A stretch of DNA of 64,000 nt from Leptospira selangorensis (GCF_004769405.1 NZ_RQES01000010.1:1-64000); one strand, 5' to 3'; positions 26,169 through 35,263 are shown, numbered from the stretch's first letter. Notes: generated by a model from the letters alone, not told the origin. Program-made: numbers and translations.

Positions 26169-27713
26169 TCAGGCTTCCTGAGGGATCTCTTCCTGAGCCG
26201 CGTTTCTTGCTTCTTTATATTTCCAGGTAAATTCTTGGAAAGATTTAAAAGCTACGAAGAAGAAACCGATCCCGTAGATCAATAGGAAGCCCACGATATA
26301 AGGACGTCCCACTAAGAAAGATAGCACAACGGAAAACACACAATAACAACCAAGTAAGAACTCAAGAACTACATGGAAGTCCAAAGGAACGGTATATTTC
26401 AGCCTTTCTTTTAGAGAGTCAGAGTTGTTTTCGATTCTCAATTTAGGAGTTCTTTTGAAGGAAGATTGGATCCCTAAAACAGCCTCGAGCCATGCTCTGG
26501 TGTTTACGATTGCGATCCCGGTTCCGATCATGATCAGGATTGGAAGATACACTAATCTCTTTTTCCAATCTTTGTATAATGTCTTCTGTGAATAAGCGTA
26601 AAAGAATAGCGGCCCAACTGATCCGATAGAAAGGATCGCTGCAGTTCCGGACAATACTTCTAATGGAAGATCGTAGAAGCTAAAACCTGACCAGTATTCC
26701 ATTAATAATAATGGAGCGCTGAATAGAATATTCACGATCATAAGAGGGTGAACAGAATAATTGATCAAGTGGGTCACAGCCTCAGCCTTGGTTTTCCAAG
26801 GTAGATCCGCTTTCCAGATACGAGGAAGAAGTTTCACTGCAGTTTGGATGGAACCTTTGCACCAACGGAACTGTTGAGACTTGTATGCGGACATCATTGC
26901 AGGAATTTCTGCAGGACAAACCACATCTTTAAAATAACGGAACTTCCAACCTCTTAATTCTGCACGATAAGAAAGGTCGAAGTCTTCGGTAAGAGTATCA
27001 TGCTCCCAACCGCCAGCATCTTCGATAGTTTTCTTTCTCCAAGTACCTGCAGTACCGTTGAAGTTCATCCAAAGTTTAGAACCGTTTCTTGCTACCTGCT
27101 CGATCATGAAGTGACCGTCGATACCGAAACTTTGAGCTTTGGTTAGAATATTATAATCTGCGTTGATATGTCCCCAACGTGCTTGCACCATTCCGATCTG
27201 AGGATCGTCAAAGTAAGCCATAGTTTTAAGAAGGAACTCAGGATCCGGCATGAAGTCCGCATCGAAAATAGCGATATAATCGCCTTTAGAAACTCTCATT
27301 CCTTCGTCCAAAGCGCCTGCCTTATGGCCAACACGATTGGTTCTATGAAGGTGATGGATATCGAAACCTTGAGCCTTGTATTTTGCGACTAAGGAAGCAG
27401 CTTTTTGGATAGTTTCGTCAGTAGAATCATCCAAAACTTGGATCTCTAATTTATCTTTAGGATATTTTAATGCAATTGTGGAGTCAATGAGACGATCAAC
27501 AACGTAAAACTCATTAAAAATAGGGAGTTGAACGGTAACTACAGGAAGGCTTGGATCGTCCAGAGAAAGGTTTCTGCTCGGGTCTGTATCACAATTGGTG
27601 TTGTACTTTTTGTAAAGATACACCATGATATACGTGTGAATTCCAAAGAAAAATAATCCGAGGATATCTAGGGCGTAAATTCCCAAAAACAGAACAGTGA
27701 CTACAGTGAGCAT
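26169..27713 (-). CDS. CslA-like membrane glycosyltransferase (GT2)
   Basis: 514 residues from the ATG at 27713 (an in-frame TTG lies three codons earlier). An N-terminal membrane segment precedes a GT-A domain with all processive-GT motifs: EIQVLDDSTDET, IFDADFMPDPEF (DxD), TLTEDFDLSYRAELRGW and QQFRWCKGS (QxxRW). C-terminal membrane segments complete it. This is the layout of beta-glycan synthases; VLDDSTD is typical of CslA/CslC mannan and glucan synthases. It should polymerise and export a cell-surface glycan, identity unknown. No BcsB-like partner or PilZ domain is visible. Confidence 0.9.
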   Translation of the reverse strand: MLTVVTVLFLGIYALDILGLFFFGIHTYIMVYLYKKYNTNCDTDPSRNLSLDDPSLPVVTVQLPIFNEFYVVDRLIDSTIALKYPKDKLEIQVLDDSTDETIQKAASLVAKYKAQGFDIHHLHRTNRVGHKAGALDEGMRVSKGDYIAIFDADFMPDPEFLLKTMAYFDDPQIGMVQARWGHINADYNILTKAQSFGIDGHFMIEQVARNGSKLWMNFNGTAGTWRKKTIEDAGGWEHDTLTEDFDLSYRAELRGWKFRYFKDVVCPAEIPAMMSAYKSQQFRWCKGSIQTAVKLLPRIWKADLPWKTKAEAVTHLINYSVHPLMIVNILFSAPLLLMEYWSGFSFYDLPLEVLSGTAAILSIGSVGPLFFYAYSQKTLYKDWKKRLVYLPILIMIGTGIAIVNTRAWLEAVLGIQSSFKRTPKLRIENNSDSLKERLKYTVPLDFHVVLEFLLGCYCVFSVVLSFLVGRPYIVGFLLIYGIGFFFVAFKSFQEFTWKYKEARNAAQEEIPQEA

Positions 27714-27835
27714 TTGGGACAAAAATTTTGGAAATACCTAAAAAGTCAATGGATTTTGCAGCGCAACATTCGAAGCCAAATTTTTCGCTCCCGAATTAAA
27801 TCAGTTTCCATCCGGAAAAAATGGGCGTAAACCCT

Positions 27836-27898
27836 AAGGTCCGAACTCTGAAATCCGATATTCTAAATCGGATGGACCTTTAACCTCCCTGGTTAAAG
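27836..27898 (+). ncRNA. Candidate structured leader RNA upstream of the MotA-like gene
   Basis: Two nested stems are visible. AAGGTCC (27836-27842) pairs with GGACCTT (27874-27880), enclosing ATCCGAT (27853-27859) with ATCGGAT (27867-27873), which stack directly on the outer stem opposite a 10-base bulge. The hairpin CTTTAACC (27878-27885) with GGTTAAAG (27891-27898) shares bases 27878-27880 with the first structure, so the two are partly exclusive. An intrinsic terminator follows at 27938. The layout is like a riboswitch or attenuator, but no known class matches. The strand is inferred from the terminator. Confidence 0.4.
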
Positions 27899-27937
27899 CC
27901 AATCCACTGCGAATTTTCACTTTCTTGTAGAGGGGAT

Positions 27938-27962
27938 GGACGAAACCGTCCCTTATTTTTTT
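27938..27962 (+). terminator. Rho-independent terminator-like hairpin
   Basis: GGACG-AAAC-CGTCC is followed after four bases by a seven-base T-run (27956-27962). It lies in front of the MotA-like ORF with no rightward gene immediately before it, so it fits premature termination of a leader transcript or the end of a small RNA. Confidence 0.55.
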
Positions 27963-28005
27963 GAAAACGCTTGTCTCAAGGACATAATCTACCTAATTTG
28001 CTCCC

Positions 28006-28737
28006 ATGCGTTCGGCCATCCTAGGTTTAATTGCCGCATTTGCTTCCGTACTTTTAGCAATCTTATTGGAAGAAGCGCATTTTCTTTCCTTCCTCAAATT
28101 ATCCGCACTTGTATTGATCCTGGGAGGAACCGCGGGAGCAACATTCGCAAGTTACACTCCGGAAGAATTCGCAAACCTGATCATTCACTTAAGAGAATCT
28201 CTTTTTCCTAAGAGAGAATTTTCGCTTTCAGACGTATTCTTGGACTTCGCGGAGAAGGCCCGCAAGAACGGACTATTATCCTTAGAAGACCAACTCGCAG
28301 GAGTGCCAGACGCGTTCTTAAGAAAAGGGATACAACTCATCGTAGACGGAACAGACCCAAGAGCTGTAGAAGAAATCCTCTTCGAAGCGGCAGAAGGTCT
28401 GGAGAATAAGGAAACACGCTCCGCAAAAATTTTAGAAACCGCCGGAGGATTTTCTCCTACAATCGGGATCATCGGAACAGTGATGGGACTCGTAAGTGTA
28501 TTAGAAAATTTGGGAGCCGGAACAAGGGCTCTGGGCGAAGGGATCGCCACTGCATTCATCGCAACTTTCTATGGAATCGCTTTTGCAAACTTAGCTTATT
28601 TTCCATTGGCAAACAGACTTAGAACTTGGGCATTTTCCAGAGACAGAAGAAGACAGGCAATCATCCGAGGAATTATTTCTCTGCAAACTGGAGACAATAG
28701 AAGGATCCTTGTAGAGAGAATGGCGCCGTTTTTGTAG
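28006..28737 (+). CDS. MotA-like proton-channel protein
   Basis: 243 residues, MotA family rather than TolQ/ExbB. Two N-terminal helices with [21 protein letters not shown] between them, a cytoplasmic loop of about 100 residues, and then two helices with [19 protein letters not shown] and [19 protein letters not shown], whose prolines and Thr/Ala pattern match the stator channel. Slightly shorter than usual. No MotB follows; the next gene is convergent, so this is an orphan stator subunit or a motor-like pump. The ATG has no clear Shine-Dalgarno, and a structured leader precedes it. Its stop lies inside a palindromic repeat. Confidence 0.85.
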   Translation: MRSAILGLIAAFASVLLAILLEEAHFLSFLKLSALVLILGGTAGATFASYTPEEFANLIIHLRESLFPKREFSLSDVFLDFAEKARKNGLLSLEDQLAGVPDAFLRKGIQLIVDGTDPRAVEEILFEAAEGLENKETRSAKILETAGGFSPTIGIIGTVMGLVSVLENLGAGTRALGEGIATAFIATFYGIAFANLAYFPLANRLRTWAFSRDRRRQAIIRGIISLQTGDNRRILVERMAPFL

Positions 28738-28880
28738 GAATTCCTACATTTGCAAATGGGCGCCCCCACCCTGGTTTGGGTGGTGGAGGAGGGCCCGTGG
28801 GAGAGCACTGGCCCGCTATATCATAAAATTCTAATTCCTTCAATCAAATTTTCACGCAGAATCTTGTAGGAGCTCCTACA
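28733..28880. repeat. Palindrome-bounded, GC-rich intergenic repeat
   Basis: A TGTAGG-AATT-CCTACA palindrome (28733-28748) and a TGTAGG-AGCT-CCTACA palindrome (28865-28880) bound about 115 bases. Inside is a GC-rich hairpin, CCACCC-TGGTTT-GGGTGG (28766-28783), with GGGCGCCC and GGGCCC blocks nearby, unlike the AT-rich surroundings. No ORF is present. The structure suggests a small repeat or MITE-like element, or a strong bidirectional terminator between convergent genes. It contains the stop codon of the MotA-like gene. Confidence 0.55.
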
Positions 28881-28901
28881 TTTTTAGATCAAATTAATCT
28901 A

Positions 28902-30509
28902 TTACATTTTCTCACGATTCCCTTCTGACCATATTTTCTTTTCGCGAACCTCATCGATCAGATAAGGCTCCTTATACTTGCGAAGAGAGCCGAATTGAAA
29001 CTTCCAGAACAAATCCAATCTTCTGGAATCGAAAATTTCTCCCCTTGTCAACAGGTTCAAAGAATCATAATATTCCTTAAGTTTAGGATCTTGGATCTTA
29101 TTTTCTCCGGATTCCAAGGACTCAAAATATCCTAAAGGTAATTGTCTGACCTTATGGCCTACCCTACCCTTCCCTTGGATCCTAGAAAGAAGAGGATCTC
29201 CTAACGCAATTATATCGATGATATACTGATCCTGAAGAAAAAACCCGATTACGCCTGTATTATATTTAATGAATACTTTCTGATCAGTCGGAGGGAAAAA
29301 CGGTTTTTTATTCGCCAGATTAGAAAGGATAGAACCATTTCTATCATGCCAAGAAAGACCTGTTCCAGGATAATACCAAAACTTCTCATCCGTAATTCCT
29401 ACTTTATCTAAAACCCAAGGATTTTTGCTCACTTGCTGTTTAATAGAGTGAATAGGAGTGGAGAATAAAAGAATATTATAAAGAATTAAAGCAGATCCTA
29501 AGATATATATCTCTTTTTTCTCTATATTTTCCAGGCGAACCAATGCGATCCCAAAAAGAAAAATCACGTAAGTGAAAAATCTTCCGGCCATAAAGTCTCC
29601 GCCTACAAAGAGGATATACATTAAATATGGCAAAGAAAAGACCAAAGATATTAAAATAGGATTCGAATTCTTTCTCAAAACCGCTCGAACGATCACCACG
29701 ATCGGAAGGAAGATACATACGATAGAATCCCATTTCAGTTCGAAAATATAATACTGTAATCCTTGCGAAAGTATCTGAACGAAAGAATCCTCTACGTTCG
29801 TTTTGGAATAGTATGTATTCGGCAAAAGAGAACCGTAATACAAAGCGGAAAATAGAAACCAAAGAATAGCAGGTAAGCTGCAAAGAACGATTTTAGAACT
29901 TAAAGAAAAAGTAATTCTTCTTCTCTTCCAATCTTGAAAAAAAACGATCAGAAGAGGAATTATAAAGATTAGAATAAAATCGATCCTGGAAACTAGAGCA
30001 AAACTGGCAAGAAGGACCAGGCCAGGCAATTTAGAATCGGTTCCTTCTTCTTTTTTAAAATATAAATAGAAGAAGATCACTTCTATTAGATAATTCAAAG
30101 AATTTTCCAAACCTGAATAGGTATAATCCACAAAAGATCTGGAAGATAAAAGAAAACACAAACCCAGCCAAAAGGAAACTTTTGAGACGGAGATCTTTCT
30201 TAAAAAATAGAATGCGGAAAGTCCCCAGACAAATGAACTAAAAAAAGACCAGAATACTATATTCTGATACATAAAATAAAAAGGGGAAAGCACCAGGATC
30301 AGAAGCGGATTTGTGAATGCCTGCACACGCTCCGCGATATTCCATCGTAAACCGAAACCGTTTACAAAATGATCTAATACCCTAAAACTAATAAATGAAT
30401 CATCACTTAGCCAAGCGTTTTGGTAAGAGATATAAGAGAAGATAAAAAGAACTAAGGTCAGTTCGAAATAATTAGATCGAATGATCTTCTTCCAATCAAA
30501 ACGATCCAT
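28902..30509 (-). CDS. AftB-like GT-C glycosyltransferase
   Basis: 535 residues with about ten membrane helices. The first periplasmic loop holds NAWLSDDSFISFRVLDHFV and RWNIAERVQAFTNPLL. The DDxFISFR...GxxxxWNxxERVxxxTNPLL pattern is that of the mycobacterial AftB arabinofuranosyltransferase family (GT-C, lipid-linked donors). The Asp pair is the expected catalytic site. In this organism the donor sugar is unknown; a decaprenyl-phosphate sugar used in envelope glycan synthesis is likely. The gene stands on the left of the antiporter on the same strand, 12 bases away. Confidence 0.78.
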   Translation of the reverse strand: MDRFDWKKIIRSNYFELTLVLFIFSYISYQNAWLSDDSFISFRVLDHFVNGFGLRWNIAERVQAFTNPLLILVLSPFYFMYQNIVFWSFFSSFVWGLSAFYFLRKISVSKVSFWLGLCFLLSSRSFVDYTYSGLENSLNYLIEVIFFYLYFKKEEGTDSKLPGLVLLASFALVSRIDFILIFIIPLLIVFFQDWKRRRITFSLSSKIVLCSLPAILWFLFSALYYGSLLPNTYYSKTNVEDSFVQILSQGLQYYIFELKWDSIVCIFLPIVVIVRAVLRKNSNPILISLVFSLPYLMYILFVGGDFMAGRFFTYVIFLFGIALVRLENIEKKEIYILGSALILYNILLFSTPIHSIKQQVSKNPWVLDKVGITDEKFWYYPGTGLSWHDRNGSILSNLANKKPFFPPTDQKVFIKYNTGVIGFFLQDQYIIDIIALGDPLLSRIQGKGRVGHKVRQLPLGYFESLESGENKIQDPKLKEYYDSLNLLTRGEIFDSRRLDLFWKFQFGSLRKYKEPYLIDEVREKKIWSEGNREKM

Positions 30510-30521
30510 TACAATGAGAAG

Positions 30522-32009
30522 CTATGCTTCCTTTCTGTCTCCCATTCTGGAAAGAATTTCTCTGATCTTATCTTCTGCGCCTTCAGGGGTTAAAACTAGA
30601 AGAACGTCTCCGTCTTCCATTTTGGTTTTACCGGTTGGAACCAAGTGTGAATCTCCCCTGTAAATCAAGGTAATCAAAGAGTTTTCCGGGAAATCCAATT
30701 CGTATACGAACTTACCTACCGATGCAGAACCGTACGGAACGATATACTCTAGAAGTTGAGTATCACTCTTGTCCTTGTTCTCGAATTCGAATGGATAAGA
30801 AGCTCTTTGTTCCAAAGCTGCCTCGAGTCCTAAAATTCGAACTGCAAATGGGATCGTAGATCCTTGCAATAACAAAGAAGTTAAGACCGTAAAGAAGACT
30901 ATATGAAAGATCATCTCCGACTCTGGAAGTTGTTTTGCAAAAGGGAATGTAGCCAGAATAATCGGAGCAGCACCTCTTAATCCCACCCAAGAGACCAAAA
31001 GTTTTTCTCTCCAGTCCACATTAAATCCTGTCAGAGCTAAAAACACTGCGGCAGGTCTCGCAATCACTGTTAGGAAAACCGAAAACGCTATTCCTAACGC
31101 GGCGACGGAAGGAATTTTAGACGGGAATACGAGAAGTCCTAAGGTAAGGAACATCACGATCTGCATCAACCATGCAATCCCGTCCATAAAACGAACATTA
31201 CTTCGTTTATGAACGAAGGATCTATTTCCTATGATAATCCCTGCGATATACACTGCCAAGAACGGGTTTCCACCGATCAAATCGGTTGCGGCATATACAA
31301 ATAGAACGGAAGCGGAAAGTAATACAGGATACAAACCTTCGTAATCTAGTTTGATCCGGTTCATACCTCGGTAGATCCAATATCCTAAAAGTAGACCTAA
31401 GATAATTCCTAAACTGAATTGTTGGAAGATAGTCCAAGCTAAGGTGTCCCAAGAGGGAGAAGAAGTTCCTACAAAACCTAAAACGGAAGTGGTCAATAAA
31501 ACTGCAAGAGGGTCGTTACTTCCAGACTCCAATTCTAAAAGAGAAGTGAGTCCCTTTCTCATACCTATATTGCTGGTTCTGAGAACGTTAAATACTGCTG
31601 CAGCGTCGGTGGATGATACGATCGCACCCAAAAGAAATCCGATAATAGGATCGAAACCCATTACAAAAATTGCAAACAGGGCCACGAAAACGCAGGTGAG
31701 AAGTACTCCCAGGGTCCCGAGAGAAATCCCTTTACCAAGTATAGGTTTTACCTTAACCCAGTCGGTCTCTAAACCTCCGGAGAATAAGATAAATGCTAAT
31801 GCAATAGAACCGACCTTACGGGTCAGATCCGCGTCATTAAACCAGATCTTTAGAATGCCGTCGGAACCTGCCAACATTCCGATCGTTAAGAATATAAGTA
31901 GAGAAGGAATTCCAAATTTTGTGGAAACACGCAATAGGCCTATGCTAAGAATGATAAGGCTCGAGAGAGCTAAAATTTGAAACTCGAAGTTAAGAGCGTT
32001 CAATTCCAC
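30522..32009 (-). CDS. K+(Na+)/H+ antiporter, CPA1 family with TrkA-C domain
   Basis: 495 residues. About 12-13 membrane helices, with the conserved LESGSNDPLAVLLT in the ion site, SSTDAAAVFNVLR before it and SWVGLRGAAPIILATF later. A cytoplasmic RCK-C/TrkA-C domain (about 405-490) follows, with FPENSLITLIYRGDSHLVPTG. The layout is that of NhaP2/CvrA, which keep K+ and pH balance. GTG start at 32009, with no strong Shine-Dalgarno, so the start is less sure than the gene. Confidence 0.93.
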   Translation of the reverse strand: MELNALNFEFQILALSSLIILSIGLLRVSTKFGIPSLLIFLTIGMLAGSDGILKIWFNDADLTRKVGSIALAFILFSGGLETDWVKVKPILGKGISLGTLGVLLTCVFVALFAIFVMGFDPIIGFLLGAIVSSTDAAAVFNVLRTSNIGMRKGLTSLLELESGSNDPLAVLLTTSVLGFVGTSSPSWDTLAWTIFQQFSLGIILGLLLGYWIYRGMNRIKLDYEGLYPVLLSASVLFVYAATDLIGGNPFLAVYIAGIIIGNRSFVHKRSNVRFMDGIAWLMQIVMFLTLGLLVFPSKIPSVAALGIAFSVFLTVIARPAAVFLALTGFNVDWREKLLVSWVGLRGAAPIILATFPFAKQLPESEMIFHIVFFTVLTSLLLQGSTIPFAVRILGLEAALEQRASYPFEFENKDKSDTQLLEYIVPYGSASVGKFVYELDFPENSLITLIYRGDSHLVPTGKTKMEDGDVLLVLTPEGAEDKIREILSRMGDRKEA

Positions 32010-32102
32010 TACGATAGATTCTAATCCTTTGAAAATTATGCGATTTCTTTTTTTATCTGAAAAAAACTATTTTCAAAACAAAAATCAAAAACATTGGACC
32101 CA

Positions 32103-32441
32103 TTAGACTACGTCAGAGTTCAGTTCGTACAATAAATCTTCCAGCTCTCTGGAGTCCGTGACTTCTACCAATCTATCTTCTCCGAATTCGTCTGCTTCTA
32201 TCTTCACAGCAAAGTATCCGAAACTTTCTTCTCCCTTTAAAAACCCTACATCCAGATTGATGAAATCCGTTTCATCTTCAGAGGAAGGTATGAGTAAGAA
32301 ATATTGGTGCTCGTCTAACTCTACTACTTCTCCCACGATAAAAGAATATGGATTTCCATCCTCATCCAATAAGTGCAGAAGCTCGTCGCCTAGCTCCTCA
32401 TGCTCTGTGGATTCGGTTTCCTTATCGTAAGATTCCAGCAT
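32103..32441 (-). CDS. DUF1292 domain protein
   Basis: 112 residues from the ATG at 32441, which has GAGG nine bases upstream. An ATG at 32546 would add 35 residues, leave two bases to the divergent kinase gene and lacks such a signal. The acidic body HLLDEDGNPYSFIVGEVVEL followed by HQYFLLIP and a final ELEDLLYELN matches DUF1292, a small beta-rich domain of unknown function best known from Firmicutes. About 107 bases separate it from the kinase gene, enough for divergent promoters. Confidence 0.75.
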   Translation of the reverse strand: MLESYDKETESTEHEELGDELLHLLDEDGNPYSFIVGEVVELDEHQYFLLIPSSEDETDFINLDVGFLKGEESFGYFAVKIEADEFGEDRLVEVTDSRELEDLLYELNSDVV

Positions 32442-32548
32442 AGAGTCATTCCTCACTTTAAAGATCGGCCCAAAAAAGGATTCGGCTATGCCGTAAAAGG
32501 TGGACAAACCTGAAAATACGTCGTTTATAGGATGAAATTCCGTCATTT

Positions 32549-35035
32549 ATGTATTCGAATCGCGTAATTTTCCCAATTTTTATTCTCTGCACTCTGCTCT
32601 CTTGGAATTGCGGAAGGACAGATTATGATTTTGGAGAAATTCGAGAAGGTAAACTAGACTCAAAAACTTGGGATCCGAATAAAACTATTCTTTCTCTTAG
32701 AGGAGAATGGGAATTGGTTCCGGGAAAATTTCTGGCTTCGGAACCTGAGCCGGAACAAATCCAAGATCGGATTTACGTATCCGTTCCTCAAATCTGGAAT
32801 GAATTTGTAAAAGACGGTAAACTTCTATTTCCGAATGGAAAAGGTTTCGGAACCTATTCTCTTCAAATTCAACTTCCAGAAAATTGTCCTGAGTTGATGT
32901 TAAAAGTCCCGGATCTAGGAACATCATACTCAATTTACGCGGATGGAAAACTTTTAGAAACCGTAGGCAAGGTGGGAAAAACTCCCGAGACTTCGGTTCC
33001 ATTCCTGCAAACTTCGATCGTCCTTCTTCCTCAAAATCTGAAAAGATTAGATTTCGAGATCTCCAATTTCGCACATATTAACGGAGGACTTTGGTTTACT
33101 CCAGAGATCGGGACACCTTCTCTTATATTAAAAAAATTGCATTCTAGCCAAGCTGTGGACATTGCAAGTTCCGCTGCGGTTTTGGTACTTGCGATCTATC
33201 AGATCATGGCTTTTATCAGAACGAGAGAAGAAAAAAGTCAAATTTACTTTGCACTATTTTCTTTAGCTTCCGTATTTAGATTTTTCCTAACTGGGAACAG
33301 ATTATTCAATTATGTATTCCCTGAAGTTCCATGGGAGATCAGTTATAGATTAGAATACCTGAGCACGTACGTTCTATGTTCGGGGTTTTTGTCCTATTCT
33401 GCCACCGCATTCAAACAGGATTTCCATCCAAAAACAGAAAGGATCTCATTGATCGTAATGTTATTCTTTGCAATTCCTACTCTGGTATTGCCAGCCGAAT
33501 ATTATGCGAGATTACTCTTCCCTTTCCAATTTACGATCCTTATAGGTGGAGCTTATACTCTATTGGGTTGTGCAAGAGCGGTCATTCATGCAAGACCCGG
33601 CTCCAGATTTTTCTTAGTAGGGATCTCCTTCATAATCATCGCTGGCGCAAACGACATTCTATCGTCTAATTACGTATTAAATAATCATTATATATTAGCT
33701 CCGGCGATCTTTTTATTCATATTCTTCCATAGTTTAGGTTTTTCATTCTCCTTCTCCAGAGTTTTGAGAACTTCTATGGAAGCGGAGAAGGGACTACAGA
33801 TCGCGAACCAAAACCTGAACGAACTAAAAACAGAACTGGAAAACAAGGTGGAATCCAGAACCGTTCAACTTACCGCTGCAAAAGAAAAAGCGGAATGGGA
33901 AGCAAAATATAGATATGACTTCCTGGCTATCATGAGCCACGAGATCCGCACTCCTTTAAACGGACTTTTGGGGACTTCTAATCTTCTTTGCGAAACTTTT
34001 TTAACCCAAGAACAAAAAGAATACGCGGAAATTATACAAGCATCCGGAGAGAACCTTCTCCACTTAGTGAACCAATTATTAGATCTTTCTAAAATAGAAA
34101 ACCATCGTTTCGTGTTAGAGATCTTACCTTTCGACCCGTTCGCTGTTTTACAAAAAGCGGCAAGAGTGGTGAAAGCAAGAGCGGAAGAAAAAAGAGTTTT
34201 AGTAGATATATCTTATCCGGAACACCACCCGGGGATTTTTTTAGGAGACGAAGGAAGGATCCAACAAGTACTTCTAAATCTTCTGAGTAACGCGATCAAG
34301 TTTACAAGCTCCGGAGGAAAGGTTTGCCTTGGAGTTCGTTTTTATGGAGAAGATCTTTTCTCGCGGGTTTTAGAATTTTGGGTACAAGATGATGGAGTAG
34401 GTATCGCGGAAGAACAGGCATCGGTATTATTCGAACCATTCGTCCAAGCGGATTCATCCGTTGCTAGAAAATTCGGCGGAAGCGGATTGGGTTTAACTAT
34501 CTCTAAAAAATTGGTGGAGCTTATGGGGGGAAGTATCCGGATCACAAGTTCTCCGGGAAAAGGATCCAAGTTTTCATTCTTACTTCCGTTTCCTCAAGAA
34601 GAACCGGAAAAACAAGAATTAGAAGAAGAGGCAGCTCCACCTATCGTTCTACCTCCGCTCAAAATTTTGCTCGTGGAAGACCAGGAATTTTCCAGAAGAG
34701 TTGCATTCGATATTCTAACTAAGCTCGGAATGAAAGTACATTCTTTAGGAATGGGTAAAGACGCAATCGTTCAATTAGACAGAGAGACCTACGAGATCAT
34801 ACTTTTAGATATCGATCTTCCTGATATTAGCGGCTTAGAAGTTTCCAAAAGAATTAAGGAATCTTTCGCCCATCCTCCGTATCTTGTGGCTTGGACTGCT
34901 CACGCTTTACCGGGCTCGGAAGAATTTTTCGAAAGTTCCGGATTCGATTCTTATCTCAAAAAACCTTCTCTCAAAAGGGATTGGATCCTATTTTTAGAAA
35001 GATATGTGCAGAGTAGACCAAAACCCTCAGACTAA
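32549..35035 (+). CDS. DISM-type hybrid sensor histidine kinase/response regulator
   Basis: 828 residues. A signal or lipobox (LLSWNC, Cys21) leads into an extracellular jelly-roll (7TMR-DISMED2-like, about 40-190), seven membrane helices (about 205-405), a coiled coil, HisKA with His464 in AIMSHEIRTPLNG, HATPase (VLLNLLSNAIKFTSSGG and KFGGSGLGLT), and a C-terminal receiver with Asp754 in ILLDIDLPDISG and Lys805. The extracellular domain probably binds a carbohydrate-type ligand. No separate regulator or Hpt gene is adjacent. The small Cys-rich lipoprotein follows after 10 bases. Confidence 0.93.
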   Translation: MYSNRVIFPIFILCTLLSWNCGRTDYDFGEIREGKLDSKTWDPNKTILSLRGEWELVPGKFLASEPEPEQIQDRIYVSVPQIWNEFVKDGKLLFPNGKGFGTYSLQIQLPENCPELMLKVPDLGTSYSIYADGKLLETVGKVGKTPETSVPFLQTSIVLLPQNLKRLDFEISNFAHINGGLWFTPEIGTPSLILKKLHSSQAVDIASSAAVLVLAIYQIMAFIRTREEKSQIYFALFSLASVFRFFLTGNRLFNYVFPEVPWEISYRLEYLSTYVLCSGFLSYSATAFKQDFHPKTERISLIVMLFFAIPTLVLPAEYYARLLFPFQFTILIGGAYTLLGCARAVIHARPGSRFFLVGISFIIIAGANDILSSNYVLNNHYILAPAIFLFIFFHSLGFSFSFSRVLRTSMEAEKGLQIANQNLNELKTELENKVESRTVQLTAAKEKAEWEAKYRYDFLAIMSHEIRTPLNGLLGTSNLLCETFLTQEQKEYAEIIQASGENLLHLVNQLLDLSKIENHRFVLEILPFDPFAVLQKAARVVKARAEEKRVLVDISYPEHHPGIFLGDEGRIQQVLLNLLSNAIKFTSSGGKVCLGVRFYGEDLFSRVLEFWVQDDGVGIAEEQASVLFEPFVQADSSVARKFGGSGLGLTISKKLVELMGGSIRITSSPGKGSKFSFLLPFPQEEPEKQELEEEAAPPIVLPPLKILLVEDQEFSRRVAFDILTKLGMKVHSLGMGKDAIVQLDRETYEIILLDIDLPDISGLEVSKRIKESFAHPPYLVAWTAHALPGSEEFFESSGFDSYLKKPSLKRDWILFLERYVQSRPKPSD

Positions 35036-35045
35036 TCCATTCAAA

Positions 35046-35258
35046 ATGCGCAATATACTCTTCTCAGTCTTTATCGTATTTATGTTGTTCGCATCTTCCA
35101 ATTGTAATTCGGGGGGAAAACAGGATTGTGGAAGGGCCACACCAAGTGATAAAAAGACTGCAGAAATATTGCAGACTGCTTGTTTGGCGGATCAGAGTAA
35201 TAAGGCAGTATGTGATCTATATCTTTTAGAAGCCGTATACCACACACATTGCTGGTAA
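35046..35258 (+). CDS. Small Cys-rich lipoprotein
   Basis: 70 residues from the ATG at 35046. The signal ends in FASSNC, giving a lipidated Cys near residue 20. The mature part has four more cysteines (DCGRAT, TACLAD, AVCDLY, THCW), possibly two disulfides. It starts 10 bases after the kinase and may be co-transcribed as an accessory to its extracellular sensor; this is inference. No family recognised. Confidence 0.65.
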   Translation: MRNILFSVFIVFMLFASSNCNSGGKQDCGRATPSDKKTAEILQTACLADQSNKAVCDLYLLEAVYHTHCW

Positions 35259-35263
35259 GAAGA

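Noticed and set aside
26042..26230. Small rightward ORF over the gap ahead of the glycosyltransferase stop
   Set aside because: No Shine-Dalgarno, codon use unlike a gene, and it overlaps real genes on the other strand.
27723..27760. TTGACT box as a promoter of the CslA-like glycosyltransferase
   Set aside because: No acceptable -10 sequence at 16-18 bases, although the box itself is good.
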